A DNA stretch of 59,677 nt. It comes from Magnetococcales bacterium DC0425bin3. GTDB lineage: Bacteria > Pseudomonadota > Magnetococcia > Magnetococcales > DC0425bin3. The position numbers were made by a program, and so were the translations under genes. The DNA lies in the NCBI GenBank assembly GCA_002753665.1, contig PEAP01000008.1:1-59677 (forward strand), written 5' to 3'. The notes beneath the pieces were generated by a model, which worked only from the letters and a program-made list of their open reading frames with translations, had not been told where the DNA came from and ran no database searches. The stretch's first letter is position 1, and every line of letters starts with the position of its first letter. Below are positions 34,152 to 41,815 of this stretch, piece after piece.

Positions 34152-34685
34152 TCATCCCTCCTGATGCTGATCGCCCAGTTCGGCAATCAACCGATCCAGT
34201 TCCCGCAATTCCAGCTGTTTGATGCGGGTATCGGCCGTTATCCTGCGAATGGTGTCGTCGATGAAATCCCGGATGGCCTGCTGATGGGGACCCGGGGCGA
34301 TGTCGCGACTCTTTTCCTGGAAGCAGACCACCCGGCTCTGGGCCAAGCGGATGGCCTCCCGCAGATCATCGGCCTGCTTCTCGCGCTGCTGGATCTGATC
34401 CAGCAATTTGGCGCCGCGGTCCCGCAGACCCCGGTTGGAGGGTTTGCCCTGGGAACGGCGGTCGAGATAGATCTGGTAGGCGCTCTGGAAGCGGGCCCAG
34501 AGCCGCCCATCCTCCGCCTCGCCGGCGGAAGGAATGCCCTTGAGCTGATTCATGATGCGCCGCAGGGCCCGGCCCGCGGTGCGCCAGTCCGGCGCGTAGA
34601 TCAGGTTTTCGGCGGTGCGCACCAGGGCTTCCTTGCGCACCCGGTTGATCAAACGCAGTTTATTGTCCTGATTGCCGTTTTCCAT
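34152..34685 (-). CDS. DUF349-like cytosolic protein
   Basis: Protein of 177 residues from ATG 34685; the longer frame upstream overlaps the preceding gene and lacks protein character. The segment DWRTAGRALRRIMNQLKG followed by GRLWARFQSAYQIYLDRR fits the DUF349 repeat, a helical unit typically spaced by W-x-G-x-P and LW-RF. The rest is charged helix, probably coiled coil. Function unknown. It starts two bases after the stop of the upstream gene, so both are surely one transcript. Confidence 0.7.
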   Translation of the reverse strand: MENGNQDNKLRLINRVRKEALVRTAENLIYAPDWRTAGRALRRIMNQLKGIPSAGEAEDGRLWARFQSAYQIYLDRRSQGKPSNRGLRDRGAKLLDQIQQREKQADDLREAIRLAQSRVVCFQEKSRDIAPGPHQQAIRDFIDDTIRRITADTRIKQLELRELDRLIAELGDQHQEG

Positions 34686-34687
34686 AC

Positions 34688-35341
34688 TTACCGACCGCCC
34701 CCCCGGTTGGCGTTGAGAAGCTCCTGCTGCAGGGCATCCCGATCGAACCACCACCCTCCCATCACCATGATTTCCAGCCCTTCCAGAATCCGGGAGATGT
34801 AGTTGTCCGGTTTCTCCAGGTGGTTTTCCTTGACCCATTGTTGAAAATCCCCCTCCCCCTCACCCACCCCCTGAGTCGAACAGATCAGGTGCAGGAGCTG
34901 CTGGGCCATGGCCACGGCAAACTCGCGGTCCGGATGCTGGGGTTGGCGGTTGCGGCCCATGAAATAGGCCAGAGCCCCCATGGGGCCGGCCAGTTCGTGC
35001 CGGGGGGTAATGGTCATCACCATTTCCCGCAGCGCGGTCACCACGTCGATGCCCGGCGCATCGCTCTTCAAGGCCACCCACACCCGCTGGGCCAGGGCCT
35101 TGCGGACCTCGGGAAACCTCCGGCTGCTGGAAAGGTCGGTGAGAATACGCAGAACGGTGGCCCAATCCCGGTTGTGACCGGCCTGGGTCAGGGCCTCCCG
35201 CTTGGCCTGCCACGCTTCGGCCGGGGAGGGTTGGGTTTCCATCGGATTGGCGCCGGGGGGTTCCCCCGAGGGCGCGGCGGTTGGGTGCGCGCTCACCACG
35301 GGGATGGAGATGGGCTTGCTGCGACCGTTGCCACCGCTCAT
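34688..35341 (-). CDS. Hypothetical protein co-transcribed with the DUF349-like gene
   Basis: Protein of 217 residues that I do not recognise. A Pro/Ala/Ser-rich N-terminus (about 1-40) precedes an all-helical body that begins AEAWQAKREALTQAGHNRDW, reminiscent of DUF349 or TPR helices. The C-terminus contains GGWWFDRDALQQELLNANRGGG. No signal or membrane segment. It is the first gene of a two-gene unit and is preceded by GAGGCGG. In the 293 bases upstream lies copy B of the multi-hairpin element, which belongs to the 3' end of the TPR gene. Confidence 0.65.
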   Translation of the reverse strand: MSGGNGRSKPISIPVVSAHPTAAPSGEPPGANPMETQPSPAEAWQAKREALTQAGHNRDWATVLRILTDLSSSRRFPEVRKALAQRVWVALKSDAPGIDVVTALREMVMTITPRHELAGPMGALAYFMGRNRQPQHPDREFAVAMAQQLLHLICSTQGVGEGEGDFQQWVKENHLEKPDNYISRILEGLEIMVMGGWWFDRDALQQELLNANRGGGR

Positions 35342-35491
35342 GGGGTCCGCCTCGTTCGTTCGAATAGATTGGGATCGTCCGCGGCCGCCAGCGGGTGAAC
35401 TCTATCCCCGGCCGCTTGGCCACCAGCAGGATTAAACGGGTTCTGCCCGCGTCCGTCAACTCGGAAAATTGCTCTTTCTCAAGGGCCTGTC

Positions 35492-35606
35492 GCAGAATGG
35501 CCATCCATGACCATTCTGCTCGTCGGAAGGCGAAAACGGATTTTCGCCTCCCTCACGGAATCAATCGGTTGCACCGATCGATTCCGGCGGCGCATCCCTG
35601 CGCCGC
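35492..35606 (-). repeat. Multi-hairpin element, copy B, after the TPR gene
   Basis: On the strand of the TPR gene the hairpins are 35587-35606 (GCGGCGC/GCGCCGC, loop AGGGAT), 35557-35585 (13-base stem with one G-T pair), 35525-35551 (GGCGAAAA/TTTTCGCC plus flanks) and 35492-35519 (GCAGAATGG-CAT/ATGG-CATTCTGC around CATGGATG). Order, spacing, loops and the GTGAGG junction match copy A, while stems two to four have largely different but still complementary sequences. A fifth hairpin next to the stop, as in copy A, is not evident. Confidence 0.83.
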
Positions 35607-35634
35607 GGAGCTTGCGGCAGGATCTCAAGAGCAT

Positions 35635-36468
35635 TCAGTTGGGCTCGCCATGCCACCAGGGGCTGGGGGCCAGGGTGGCGTTGAACAGCCAGCCCCCGGG
35701 TCCCACCAGCTCTTCCAGGGCGGTGGCGAGCCGTGGCAGCAGATGGTCACCCTCCAACAGCTTTTCCCGGACCATCCAGTCGTTGAGATCCTCCGGCGGC
35801 ACGTCCCGGACATCGGCACAGGCGGCCACCAGCAGCAGGGCCTTGGTGCGATGCTGGCGGTCCACGCCATCTTCGCCGCTGTTGCGCACCAGCACCAGGG
35901 GCGCCGCGGCGGCCACCAGCAGGGATACCGGAGCCTCGGGTCCCATTTCGTTGACCAGTTCGGCGCAGCGGTTGAGCCAGCCCTCGGGGGTCACCGGCGT
36001 CCGCAGGGCCAGCCACAGGGCCTGGGCCCGGGCGGCCCGCACCGCGGCCTGATCCAGAAAGGCATGGTTGTTGACCACCGTCACCATCTCCGACCAGGCC
36101 CCGATCCGCTCCAGGCAGGTGATGGCGTTCAGGTTGAACCGCGCCGCGCCCTCGGTATCCTTGGATCGAAAGGCGACGAAGGCCATGTTGGCCAGGGTGT
36201 TGGCCTGGCCAGCCAAATCACCGATCCGGTCCTTCAGGTCGAGGGCGCGCCGATACAGCTCCATGGCCCGCTCCCCGTCGTCCCCTGCCAGCGCCAGACG
36301 GGCCAGATGGTGCAGAATCTCGGCCTCCCCTCCAGCATCCCCCTGCTTCTGGCAGACTTCCAGGGCCTGCCGGTAAAGATCCAGGGCCCCTTCGGCATCG
36401 CCGCTCTGGGCGGCCTGTTTGCCCTCTTCCACAAGGTCAGCAGCCTGTTTCCGGTGTTCGTCTGCCAT
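35635..36468 (-). CDS. TPR-repeat protein
   Basis: Cytosolic protein of 277 residues. Three to four tetratricopeptide repeats occupy about 1-130 (for example AEGALDLYRQALEVCQKQGD, ERAMELYRRALDLKDRIGDL and AARFNLNAITCLERIGAW). The C-terminal half (about 135-277) is helical and unfamiliar, rich in Ala, Leu and Trp. TPRs scaffold protein-protein contacts; no partner is evident. The 3' end runs into multi-hairpin element copy B. It lies 93 bases downstream of the DUF3301-like gene and may share its transcript. Confidence 0.78.
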   Translation of the reverse strand: MADEHRKQAADLVEEGKQAAQSGDAEGALDLYRQALEVCQKQGDAGGEAEILHHLARLALAGDDGERAMELYRRALDLKDRIGDLAGQANTLANMAFVAFRSKDTEGAARFNLNAITCLERIGAWSEMVTVVNNHAFLDQAAVRAARAQALWLALRTPVTPEGWLNRCAELVNEMGPEAPVSLLVAAAAPLVLVRNSGEDGVDRQHRTKALLLVAACADVRDVPPEDLNDWMVREKLLEGDHLLPRLATALEELVGPGGWLFNATLAPSPWWHGEPN

Positions 36469-36561
36469 GGTTTCCCCCTCCGGGTCGCTGCGGTTGCGGC
36501 CTGCCCCCTCCCGGGGGCTCCAAGGTTCATTCTGGACCGGAATCGCCCTTTTTTCCAGGGA

Positions 36562-36918
36562 TTATCTGTAAAATCGGGGCTTTTTCCGCCGCCCGCTGTC
36601 CCCCATGGCCCGCTGTTCTCCATGGATATAAACCCCCTCCTGCCGATCGCCCAGCAGGATCACCGTTCCCCGTTGCCGTTCCATGCTCTGGTCGGCGAAC
36701 TCGAAGCCGTAGGTCCGGCGGATCCGCCAACGCCCCTCCGGATCCCGCCCCAGGCCCATGCTGATCAGGGCCACGGTATCGTCCAGCAGCATCACCTCCA
36801 GGGCCAGGCAGGCCTGCCTGGCCAGGGCCAGACTGGTTTCCCTGGCCCGCATCTGGTGGTACCACACCAGGGCCACCAGCAGCATCAGTCCCAACATGGT
36901 CAGTTCATCCACCGTCAT
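36562..36918 (-). CDS. DUF3301-like membrane-anchored protein
   Basis: Protein of 118 residues from ATG 36918, preceded by GGGAGG; the longer frame to 36996 is rejected because it delays the N-terminal helix. One membrane helix (LTMLGLMLLVALVWYHQM, about 5-22), then an ARETSLALARQACLALEVMLLDDTVALI segment and the later RIRRTYGFEFADQSMERQRG and ILLG. This order matches the proteobacterial DUF3301 family as I remember it. Function unknown; expected as an inner-membrane protein with a cytosolic tail. Confidence 0.75.
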   Translation of the reverse strand: MTVDELTMLGLMLLVALVWYHQMRARETSLALARQACLALEVMLLDDTVALISMGLGRDPEGRWRIRRTYGFEFADQSMERQRGTVILLGDRQEGVYIHGEQRAMGDSGRRKKPRFYR

Positions 36919-37366
36919 GGCCTCCCGCCGAGATAATCCTGTGTTCCTGAACTCACGAAAAGCCAGGATTTCTGGTCGATCCTGGCGGCTGGCCAAAACT
37001 CTCCTTGAATTTCGGTCTCAAATTTGCTTTCGTCTGTCATCTCGAAGCTGCCGAAGCATGATCAAGCCTTCCTGTATACATGGCAGAGAATGCATGCCTT
37101 TGAACTCGAAAACAAAGAGATATCTGGCGCACCTGCGTGCATCGAATACGGATGCCCATGGCGGGTTTGGACAATGGGTCGCAAAGGCCTGGAGATGGCG
37201 TGGCCGGGAGCGGCTGATTATCTGCAAAGACGAAGAAATCGGCAGGGGCCATGTGCGCCAGAATGAAGAGATCAGCGCAGAGAAAGCCGATCTCCAGACC
37301 ATGAAACGCATCAGGGCCTGGTAGCTCCCAATGCCCGTTCCAAGTCCTTGCGGCAAGGAGTCGATC
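36919..37366. other. 448-base gap without a recognised gene
   Basis: Short open frames exist on both strands, but none has a convincing ribosome site, family pattern or codon bias like the neighbours. Base composition from about 36990 to 37300 is clearly richer in A+T than the flanking genes, so this may be a decayed gene or imported DNA. The only clear signal is AAGGAG at 37355-37360 before the next gene. Confidence 0.5.
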
Positions 37367-38155
37367 ATGCACCCAGACGATCACGGAACCGACCTCCCGG
37401 TGGCCATCATCCCCGCTGCCGGCAAGGGCTCCCGATTGGCCCCCTTCCCCTGCCCCAAGGAGCTGTTTCCCGTCGGCTACCAGGATTACCTGGTTGATGG
37501 CGTGGCCCAGCAGCGCCCCAAGGTGGTGAGCCAATACCTGGTGGAGAACCTCATCGGCGCCGGGGTGAAGCGCATCTTCCTGATCGTGGGGGACGACAAG
37601 TGGGACATCATGCGCTATTTCGGCGATGGCACCCGCTTCGGCATCCGCATCGCCTACCTCTATCAGGAACGCCTCACCGGCATGCCGGGCGCCCTGGACC
37701 TGGTGCGACCCTGGATCGACGGTCACACGGTCCTGTTCGGCATGCCGGACACCATCATCGAGCCCCGCAACGCCTTCGAATACCTGCTGGAGTTCCACCG
37801 ACACCAGAACGCCAGCTTGACCCTGGGCCTGTTCCCCACCGATAATCCCCAGAAGGGCGGCATGGTGGATTGGGATGCGGCGGGCAATGTCCTCTTCACC
37901 GTGGACAAACCCCGCGAAACCCATCTCACCCACACCTGGGGCTGCGCCTGCTGGGGGCCGGACTTCACCCGGCTGATGGGCGCGTATCTCCAGACCAACC
38001 CCTACCGGGGCAAGGAAATCGTCCTTGGGGATGTGTTCAACGAGGCCCTGCGCCTCGGCATGACCGTCAAGGCCACTCCCTTTCCCGGGGGACGCTACCT
38101 GGACATCGGCACCGCCAACGAGCTGGATCTGGCGATCAAAACCTTCCACCTCTGA
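37367..38155 (+). CDS. Sugar-phosphate nucleotidyltransferase
   Basis: Protein of 262 residues from ATG 37367, seven bases after AAGGAG. The NTP_transferase signature is at the N-terminus: VAIIPAAGKGSRLAPF and CPKELFPVGYQDY, with the Lys of PKELFPV expected to bind the phosphate. GMPDTII supplies a metal-binding Asp region and GGRYLDIGTANELDLA is the usual C-terminal sugar pocket. It should make an NDP-sugar from NTP and a sugar 1-phosphate; which base and sugar cannot be read from sequence. First gene of a likely operon with two glycosyltransferases and an oligopeptide-binding protein. Confidence 0.86.
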   Translation: MHPDDHGTDLPVAIIPAAGKGSRLAPFPCPKELFPVGYQDYLVDGVAQQRPKVVSQYLVENLIGAGVKRIFLIVGDDKWDIMRYFGDGTRFGIRIAYLYQERLTGMPGALDLVRPWIDGHTVLFGMPDTIIEPRNAFEYLLEFHRHQNASLTLGLFPTDNPQKGGMVDWDAAGNVLFTVDKPRETHLTHTWGCACWGPDFTRLMGAYLQTNPYRGKEIVLGDVFNEALRLGMTVKATPFPGGRYLDIGTANELDLAIKTFHL

Positions 38156-38169
38156 TCCCGACCCCCGCC

Positions 38170-39159
38170 ATGGACCCTCAGCGCGAACAGTGGCAGCGGC
38201 CCGCCAGCCTGCCCACCGTGTCGGTGGTGATCCCGGTGCGCAACGAGGCGGCGCGGCTGGAGGCCTGTCTGGCGGGCATCCTGGAGCAGACCCATGGGGT
38301 GCTGGAGATCATCGTCATCGACTCCGGCTCCACCGACGGCACCTGCGCCATGGCCCGCGCCCACTCCAAGGTGCGGATGATCGAAATTCCGCCGGCCGAG
38401 TTCAGCCACGGCGCCACCCGCAATCTGGGCTGCCGGGAAAGCCGCGGCGAACTGGTGCTGTTCACCGTGGGCGACGCCTGGGCCCGGGACGCGGACTGGA
38501 TCCAACGCCTGGTGGCCGCCCTGGCCGACCCGGAAGTCGATGCCGCCTGGGGCACCCAGGTGGTGCCCAGCCGGCCGGAATTCAATCCCCTGGACTGGTA
38601 CCGCCCCCGCTCCACCACCTTCACCCCGGTCCGGTTCCAATTCCCCCTTGGCGGGTTCGACCGGCTCGCGCCGGAGCAGAAGAAGGCCATCACCGGCCTG
38701 GACGATGTCACCGCCCTCTATCGCCGCTCCGCCCTGCTGGAGCGACCCCACCCGCCGGTCAGCTACGGCGAGGACATCCTCTGGGCCGTCGATACCCTGC
38801 GCCTGGGCCGGGCGCTGGTCTTCGACCCCGGGGCGCGGGTCTTCCATTATCATGTGGAAAATCACCACACCATCGTCAAGAAGACCATCACCGTCGCCTG
38901 CCTGCGCTACGCCCTGCTGGGCTATGTGACACCGGCGCAATCCTTTCTCCTCCAAACCCTGCGCGCCTGGCTGCGTTTGATCCGGGTGCGGGAACTGTCC
39001 CTCGACGAGCGCCTGCGCTGGGCCGTCTACAATCTGGATCTCTATTGGGGGCTGACCCGGGCCCTGGCCCGCTTCAACGCCGCCGCGGCCCAGGGGCCGG
39101 AGGCGGTGACCCGGCTGGGCGACCGTTACGGCGGCCTGCCCCCGATGCCCGTCAAGTGA
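38170..39159 (+). CDS. Family 2 glycosyltransferase
   Basis: Protein of 329 residues. GT-A core: TVSVVIPVRNEAARLEACL, IIVIDSGSTDGTC and HGATRNLGCRESRGELVLF. The acceptor-side region has YGEDILWAVDTLRLG, where ED is probably catalytic. In the canonical DxD position VGDAWARD is seen, an atypical form. A hydrophobic segment near 250-280 (KTITVACLRYALLGYV) may dock to membrane. The start at ATG 38170 lies 14 bases after the nucleotidyltransferase stop. The frame is open far upstream, but that part is the shadow of the previous gene. Probably builds surface polysaccharide. Confidence 0.87.
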   Translation: MDPQREQWQRPASLPTVSVVIPVRNEAARLEACLAGILEQTHGVLEIIVIDSGSTDGTCAMARAHSKVRMIEIPPAEFSHGATRNLGCRESRGELVLFTVGDAWARDADWIQRLVAALADPEVDAAWGTQVVPSRPEFNPLDWYRPRSTTFTPVRFQFPLGGFDRLAPEQKKAITGLDDVTALYRRSALLERPHPPVSYGEDILWAVDTLRLGRALVFDPGARVFHYHVENHHTIVKKTITVACLRYALLGYVTPAQSFLLQTLRAWLRLIRVRELSLDERLRWAVYNLDLYWGLTRALARFNAAAAQGPEAVTRLGDRYGGLPPMPVK

Positions 39160-39176
39160 CACCTGCCCGACCGCCC

Positions 39177-40187
39177 ATGACCCAGCCGCCCGTCGTCTCC
39201 ATTCTCACCCCCAACTTCAACCGCGCGGCCTTCGTGGCCGAAACCCTGGACTCGCTCCTGGCCCAGGACTACCCCCACTGGGAATGCCTGGTGGTGGACG
39301 ACGGCTCGGAGGACGACTCGCCGGCCATGGTCCAGGCCTATGCCCAACGGGATGGGCGCATCCGCTTCCTGCGCCGGGACCGGCCGCCCAAAGGCGCCTG
39401 CTGCTGCCGCAATATCGGTGTGGAACACAGTCGCGGCAAGTACGTCATGTTCCTGGACACCGACGACCTGCTGGAGCCGTTTTGTCTGGCCCAGCGGGTG
39501 GCGGCCATGGAATCCAGGCCGGAGCTGGACTTCGGCATTTTTCCCGCCCTGCTGTTCCGCAACCGACCCCATGATCTCAACCTGTTGTGGAACATCGACA
39601 CCGGCGAGGAACTCCTGGAGCGCCAGTTTCGCCAGGATGCGGTCTGCCAGGGCACCGGCCCCCTCTTCACCCGGGCGGCCTTCGACCGCCTGGGCCGCTG
39701 GGACGAAGGGCTCCACCTGTGGCAGGACATCGACCTGTTCCTGCGCGCCTACATCCAGGATTACCGTTGCGCCCTGTTCTTCGACCGGCCTCCGGACCTG
39801 CATATCCGCCGCTTCGAAGGCAGCCTGAGCCGCTCCAGCTTCTTTACGCCCCCGAAGACCGCCAGCCGCATCCGCATCGTGCGCCGGGCCGTGGCCCTGC
39901 TCAAAATCCACGGCAAGCAGCACCGGCTGCAGGAAGCGCGCTTCATGCTCGCCGAGCTGATCCTGGGCGCGGCCCGCATGGGACGGCACGCCCTGGTCGG
40001 CCGGCTGATCCGCTGGGGCATCTGCCAGGGCTGTCTCGATCACGCCGAAGGACGGCTGTTGTCACGCCTGGCGCTGCTGTACCGCTGGCGGCTGCACCGT
40101 CTGCCGGTGGTGAAACGCGCCATGGGCCGCGCCCAGGCGCCATTCATCTGCACCACCCGCATGTGCCTGGTTCCCCACCGACCATGA
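39177..40187 (+). CDS. Family 2 glycosyltransferase
   Basis: Protein of 336 residues with a standard GT2 fold: VVSILTPNFNRAAFVAETLDS, WECLVVDDGSEDDSPAM, the donor-binding MFLDTDDLLEP (DxD) and the catalytic-base region HLWQDIDLFLRA. About 120 C-terminal residues are basic and helical. The start at ATG 39177 is 17 bases after the previous gene. Its last four bases (ATGA) overlap the start of the oligopeptide-binding protein gene, which ties glycan synthesis and peptide uptake into one transcript. Confidence 0.9.
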   Translation: MTQPPVVSILTPNFNRAAFVAETLDSLLAQDYPHWECLVVDDGSEDDSPAMVQAYAQRDGRIRFLRRDRPPKGACCCRNIGVEHSRGKYVMFLDTDDLLEPFCLAQRVAAMESRPELDFGIFPALLFRNRPHDLNLLWNIDTGEELLERQFRQDAVCQGTGPLFTRAAFDRLGRWDEGLHLWQDIDLFLRAYIQDYRCALFFDRPPDLHIRRFEGSLSRSSFFTPPKTASRIRIVRRAVALLKIHGKQHRLQEARFMLAELILGAARMGRHALVGRLIRWGICQGCLDHAEGRLLSRLALLYRWRLHRLPVVKRAMGRAQAPFICTTRMCLVPHRP

Positions 40188-41815
40188 GCGGGCCGTCCGT
40201 GAGTCTGCTGGCGGGACTGCTGATCCTGCTGCCGGCCCTGCTGTGGGGCGCCGGTACGGAGCAGGCCATCACCGTCCAGCCCCCGGGTATCACCATTGCC
40301 CTGGACACTGAACCCCCCAATCTCAACTCCCTGCGGGCCACCGATCAGGTGAGTTTCTTCATCCTGGGCCATGTGGGCGAGGGCCTGTTGCGCCATGACC
40401 AGCGCCACGGCCTGGTGGGCGGCGTAGCCGAATCCTGGTCGATCACCGCCGACACAGCCCGCTTCACCCTGCGCTCCGACGCCCGCTGGAGCGATGGCCG
40501 ACCGGTCACCGCCCACGACTTTGTCCATGCCTGGCGCATGGCCCTGGACCCGGCCACTGCCTCCGAGTATGCCTTCATCCTCTACCCGATCCAGCATGCC
40601 CGGGAGATCAACCACGGCCAGCGTCCACCCACGGCTCTGGGGGTGCGCGCCCCGGACGACCGCACCCTGGAAGTCACCCTGGCCGGACCCTGCGGCTATT
40701 TTGCCAGCCTCACCGCCTTCGCCACCTACTTTCCGGTGCGGGCCGATTTCCACCGCGCCAGGGGGGAACGTTACGCCGCCGATGCCGGGGACCTGCTCTT
40801 CAACGGCCCCTTCCGCCTCGCCCGCTGGGTGCATGGCGCCCACCTGCGGCTGGAGAAGAACCCCCATTACTGGGACCGGAACTCGATCCGGCTGCATGCC
40901 ATCGACATCCCTTACATCACCACCGATCCCAGCACCCGCTTCAATCTGTTCCGGGATGGCAAGATCGCCCTCACCGGCCTGGACGCCGACAGCCTGCGGG
41001 AGGCCATGCGTCACCGGCTGCGCATCCGCCGCTTCGCCGATGGCTCGGTCTTTTTCCTGGAATTCAACCACCGTCCGGAACGGCCCACCGCCAACCGCCA
41101 TCTGCGGGAAGCCATGCGGCTGGTGTACGACCCCGAGGAGCTGGTCGACAAGGTCATCGGCGTGCCCGGCACCCTGGCGACGTTTTCCCTGTTTCCCCAC
41201 TGGTTGCGGGGGCTCCAGGGAACGTTCCAGGAGGAATACCCCGCACCTGTGATCCCGGTGGACCCGATCGCGGCCCGGGACCACCTGCGCCAGGCCCTGG
41301 CCGAACTCGGCCTGGCGCACCCGCCGCCACTGACCCTGCTGACCGGCGACAACCCCGCTTCGGCCCGCCAGGCGGAATATCTGCAGCATCTCTACGCCAA
41401 ACGGCTGGGCTTGGAGCTGCGCATCGACAAGCAGACCTTCAAGCAGCGCCTGGCCCGGATGACCGCCGGGCAGTTCGACCTGGTGACCGCCGGCTGGGGA
41501 CCGGACTTCGACGATCCCATCACCTTCGGCGACCTGTTCGCTTCCTGGAACGCCAACAACCGGGGGCGGTTCGTCGATCAGGATTACGACCACTGGGTGA
41601 CGGTGGCCCGGGACAGCGCCGATCCCCGGGTGCGCCTGCCGGCCTTTGGCCGGTTGCAGGCGATCCTGTCCCGGGAGGTGGCGATCATTCCCCAGTACGA
41701 GCGGGGTCTGATCTACATCCAGCATCCCCGGCTGAAGGGGGTGGTGCGGCGCATCTTCGGGGCGGACCCGGACTATTCCCGGGCCTGGGTGGCGGAGAGC
41801 GTCGTCGCCGAGTGA
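40184..41815 (+). CDS. Oligopeptide ABC transporter substrate-binding protein (OppA/DppA family)
   Basis: Precursor of 543 residues. Sec signal about 1-25 (LLAGLLILLPALLWGAGT). The family 5 solute-binding pattern follows: TIALDTEPPNLNSLRATDQ, VAESWSITADTARFTLR, WSDGRPVTAHDFVHAW, NPHYWDRNSIRLHAIDI and a C-terminal DLVTAGWGPDFDDPITFGDLF. It binds peptides in the periplasm for the permease/ATPase genes at 45418-49722. Overlaps the preceding glycosyltransferase gene by four bases and, tail to tail, the MscK-like gene by 43 bases. Confidence 0.93.
   Translation: MSGPSVSLLAGLLILLPALLWGAGTEQAITVQPPGITIALDTEPPNLNSLRATDQVSFFILGHVGEGLLRHDQRHGLVGGVAESWSITADTARFTLRSDARWSDGRPVTAHDFVHAWRMALDPATASEYAFILYPIQHAREINHGQRPPTALGVRAPDDRTLEVTLAGPCGYFASLTAFATYFPVRADFHRARGERYAADAGDLLFNGPFRLARWVHGAHLRLEKNPHYWDRNSIRLHAIDIPYITTDPSTRFNLFRDGKIALTGLDADSLREAMRHRLRIRRFADGSVFFLEFNHRPERPTANRHLREAMRLVYDPEELVDKVIGVPGTLATFSLFPHWLRGLQGTFQEEYPAPVIPVDPIAARDHLRQALAELGLAHPPPLTLLTGDNPASARQAEYLQHLYAKRLGLELRIDKQTFKQRLARMTAGQFDLVTAGWGPDFDDPITFGDLFASWNANNRGRFVDQDYDHWVTVARDSADPRVRLPAFGRLQAILSREVAIIPQYERGLIYIQHPRLKGVVRRIFGADPDYSRAWVAESVVAE

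Noticed and set aside
34860-35504. Frame starting MAILRQALEKEQ upstream of the hypothetical gene at 34688-35341
   Set aside because: Its ATG lies in multi-hairpin element B and most of it is the shifted frame of the neighbour; no stop marks an end of independent sequence.
37018-37368. Short open frames on both strands in the gap before the nucleotidyltransferase
   Set aside because: No recognisable domain, start signal or codon bias like the neighbours; could be decayed sequence but not a supported gene.
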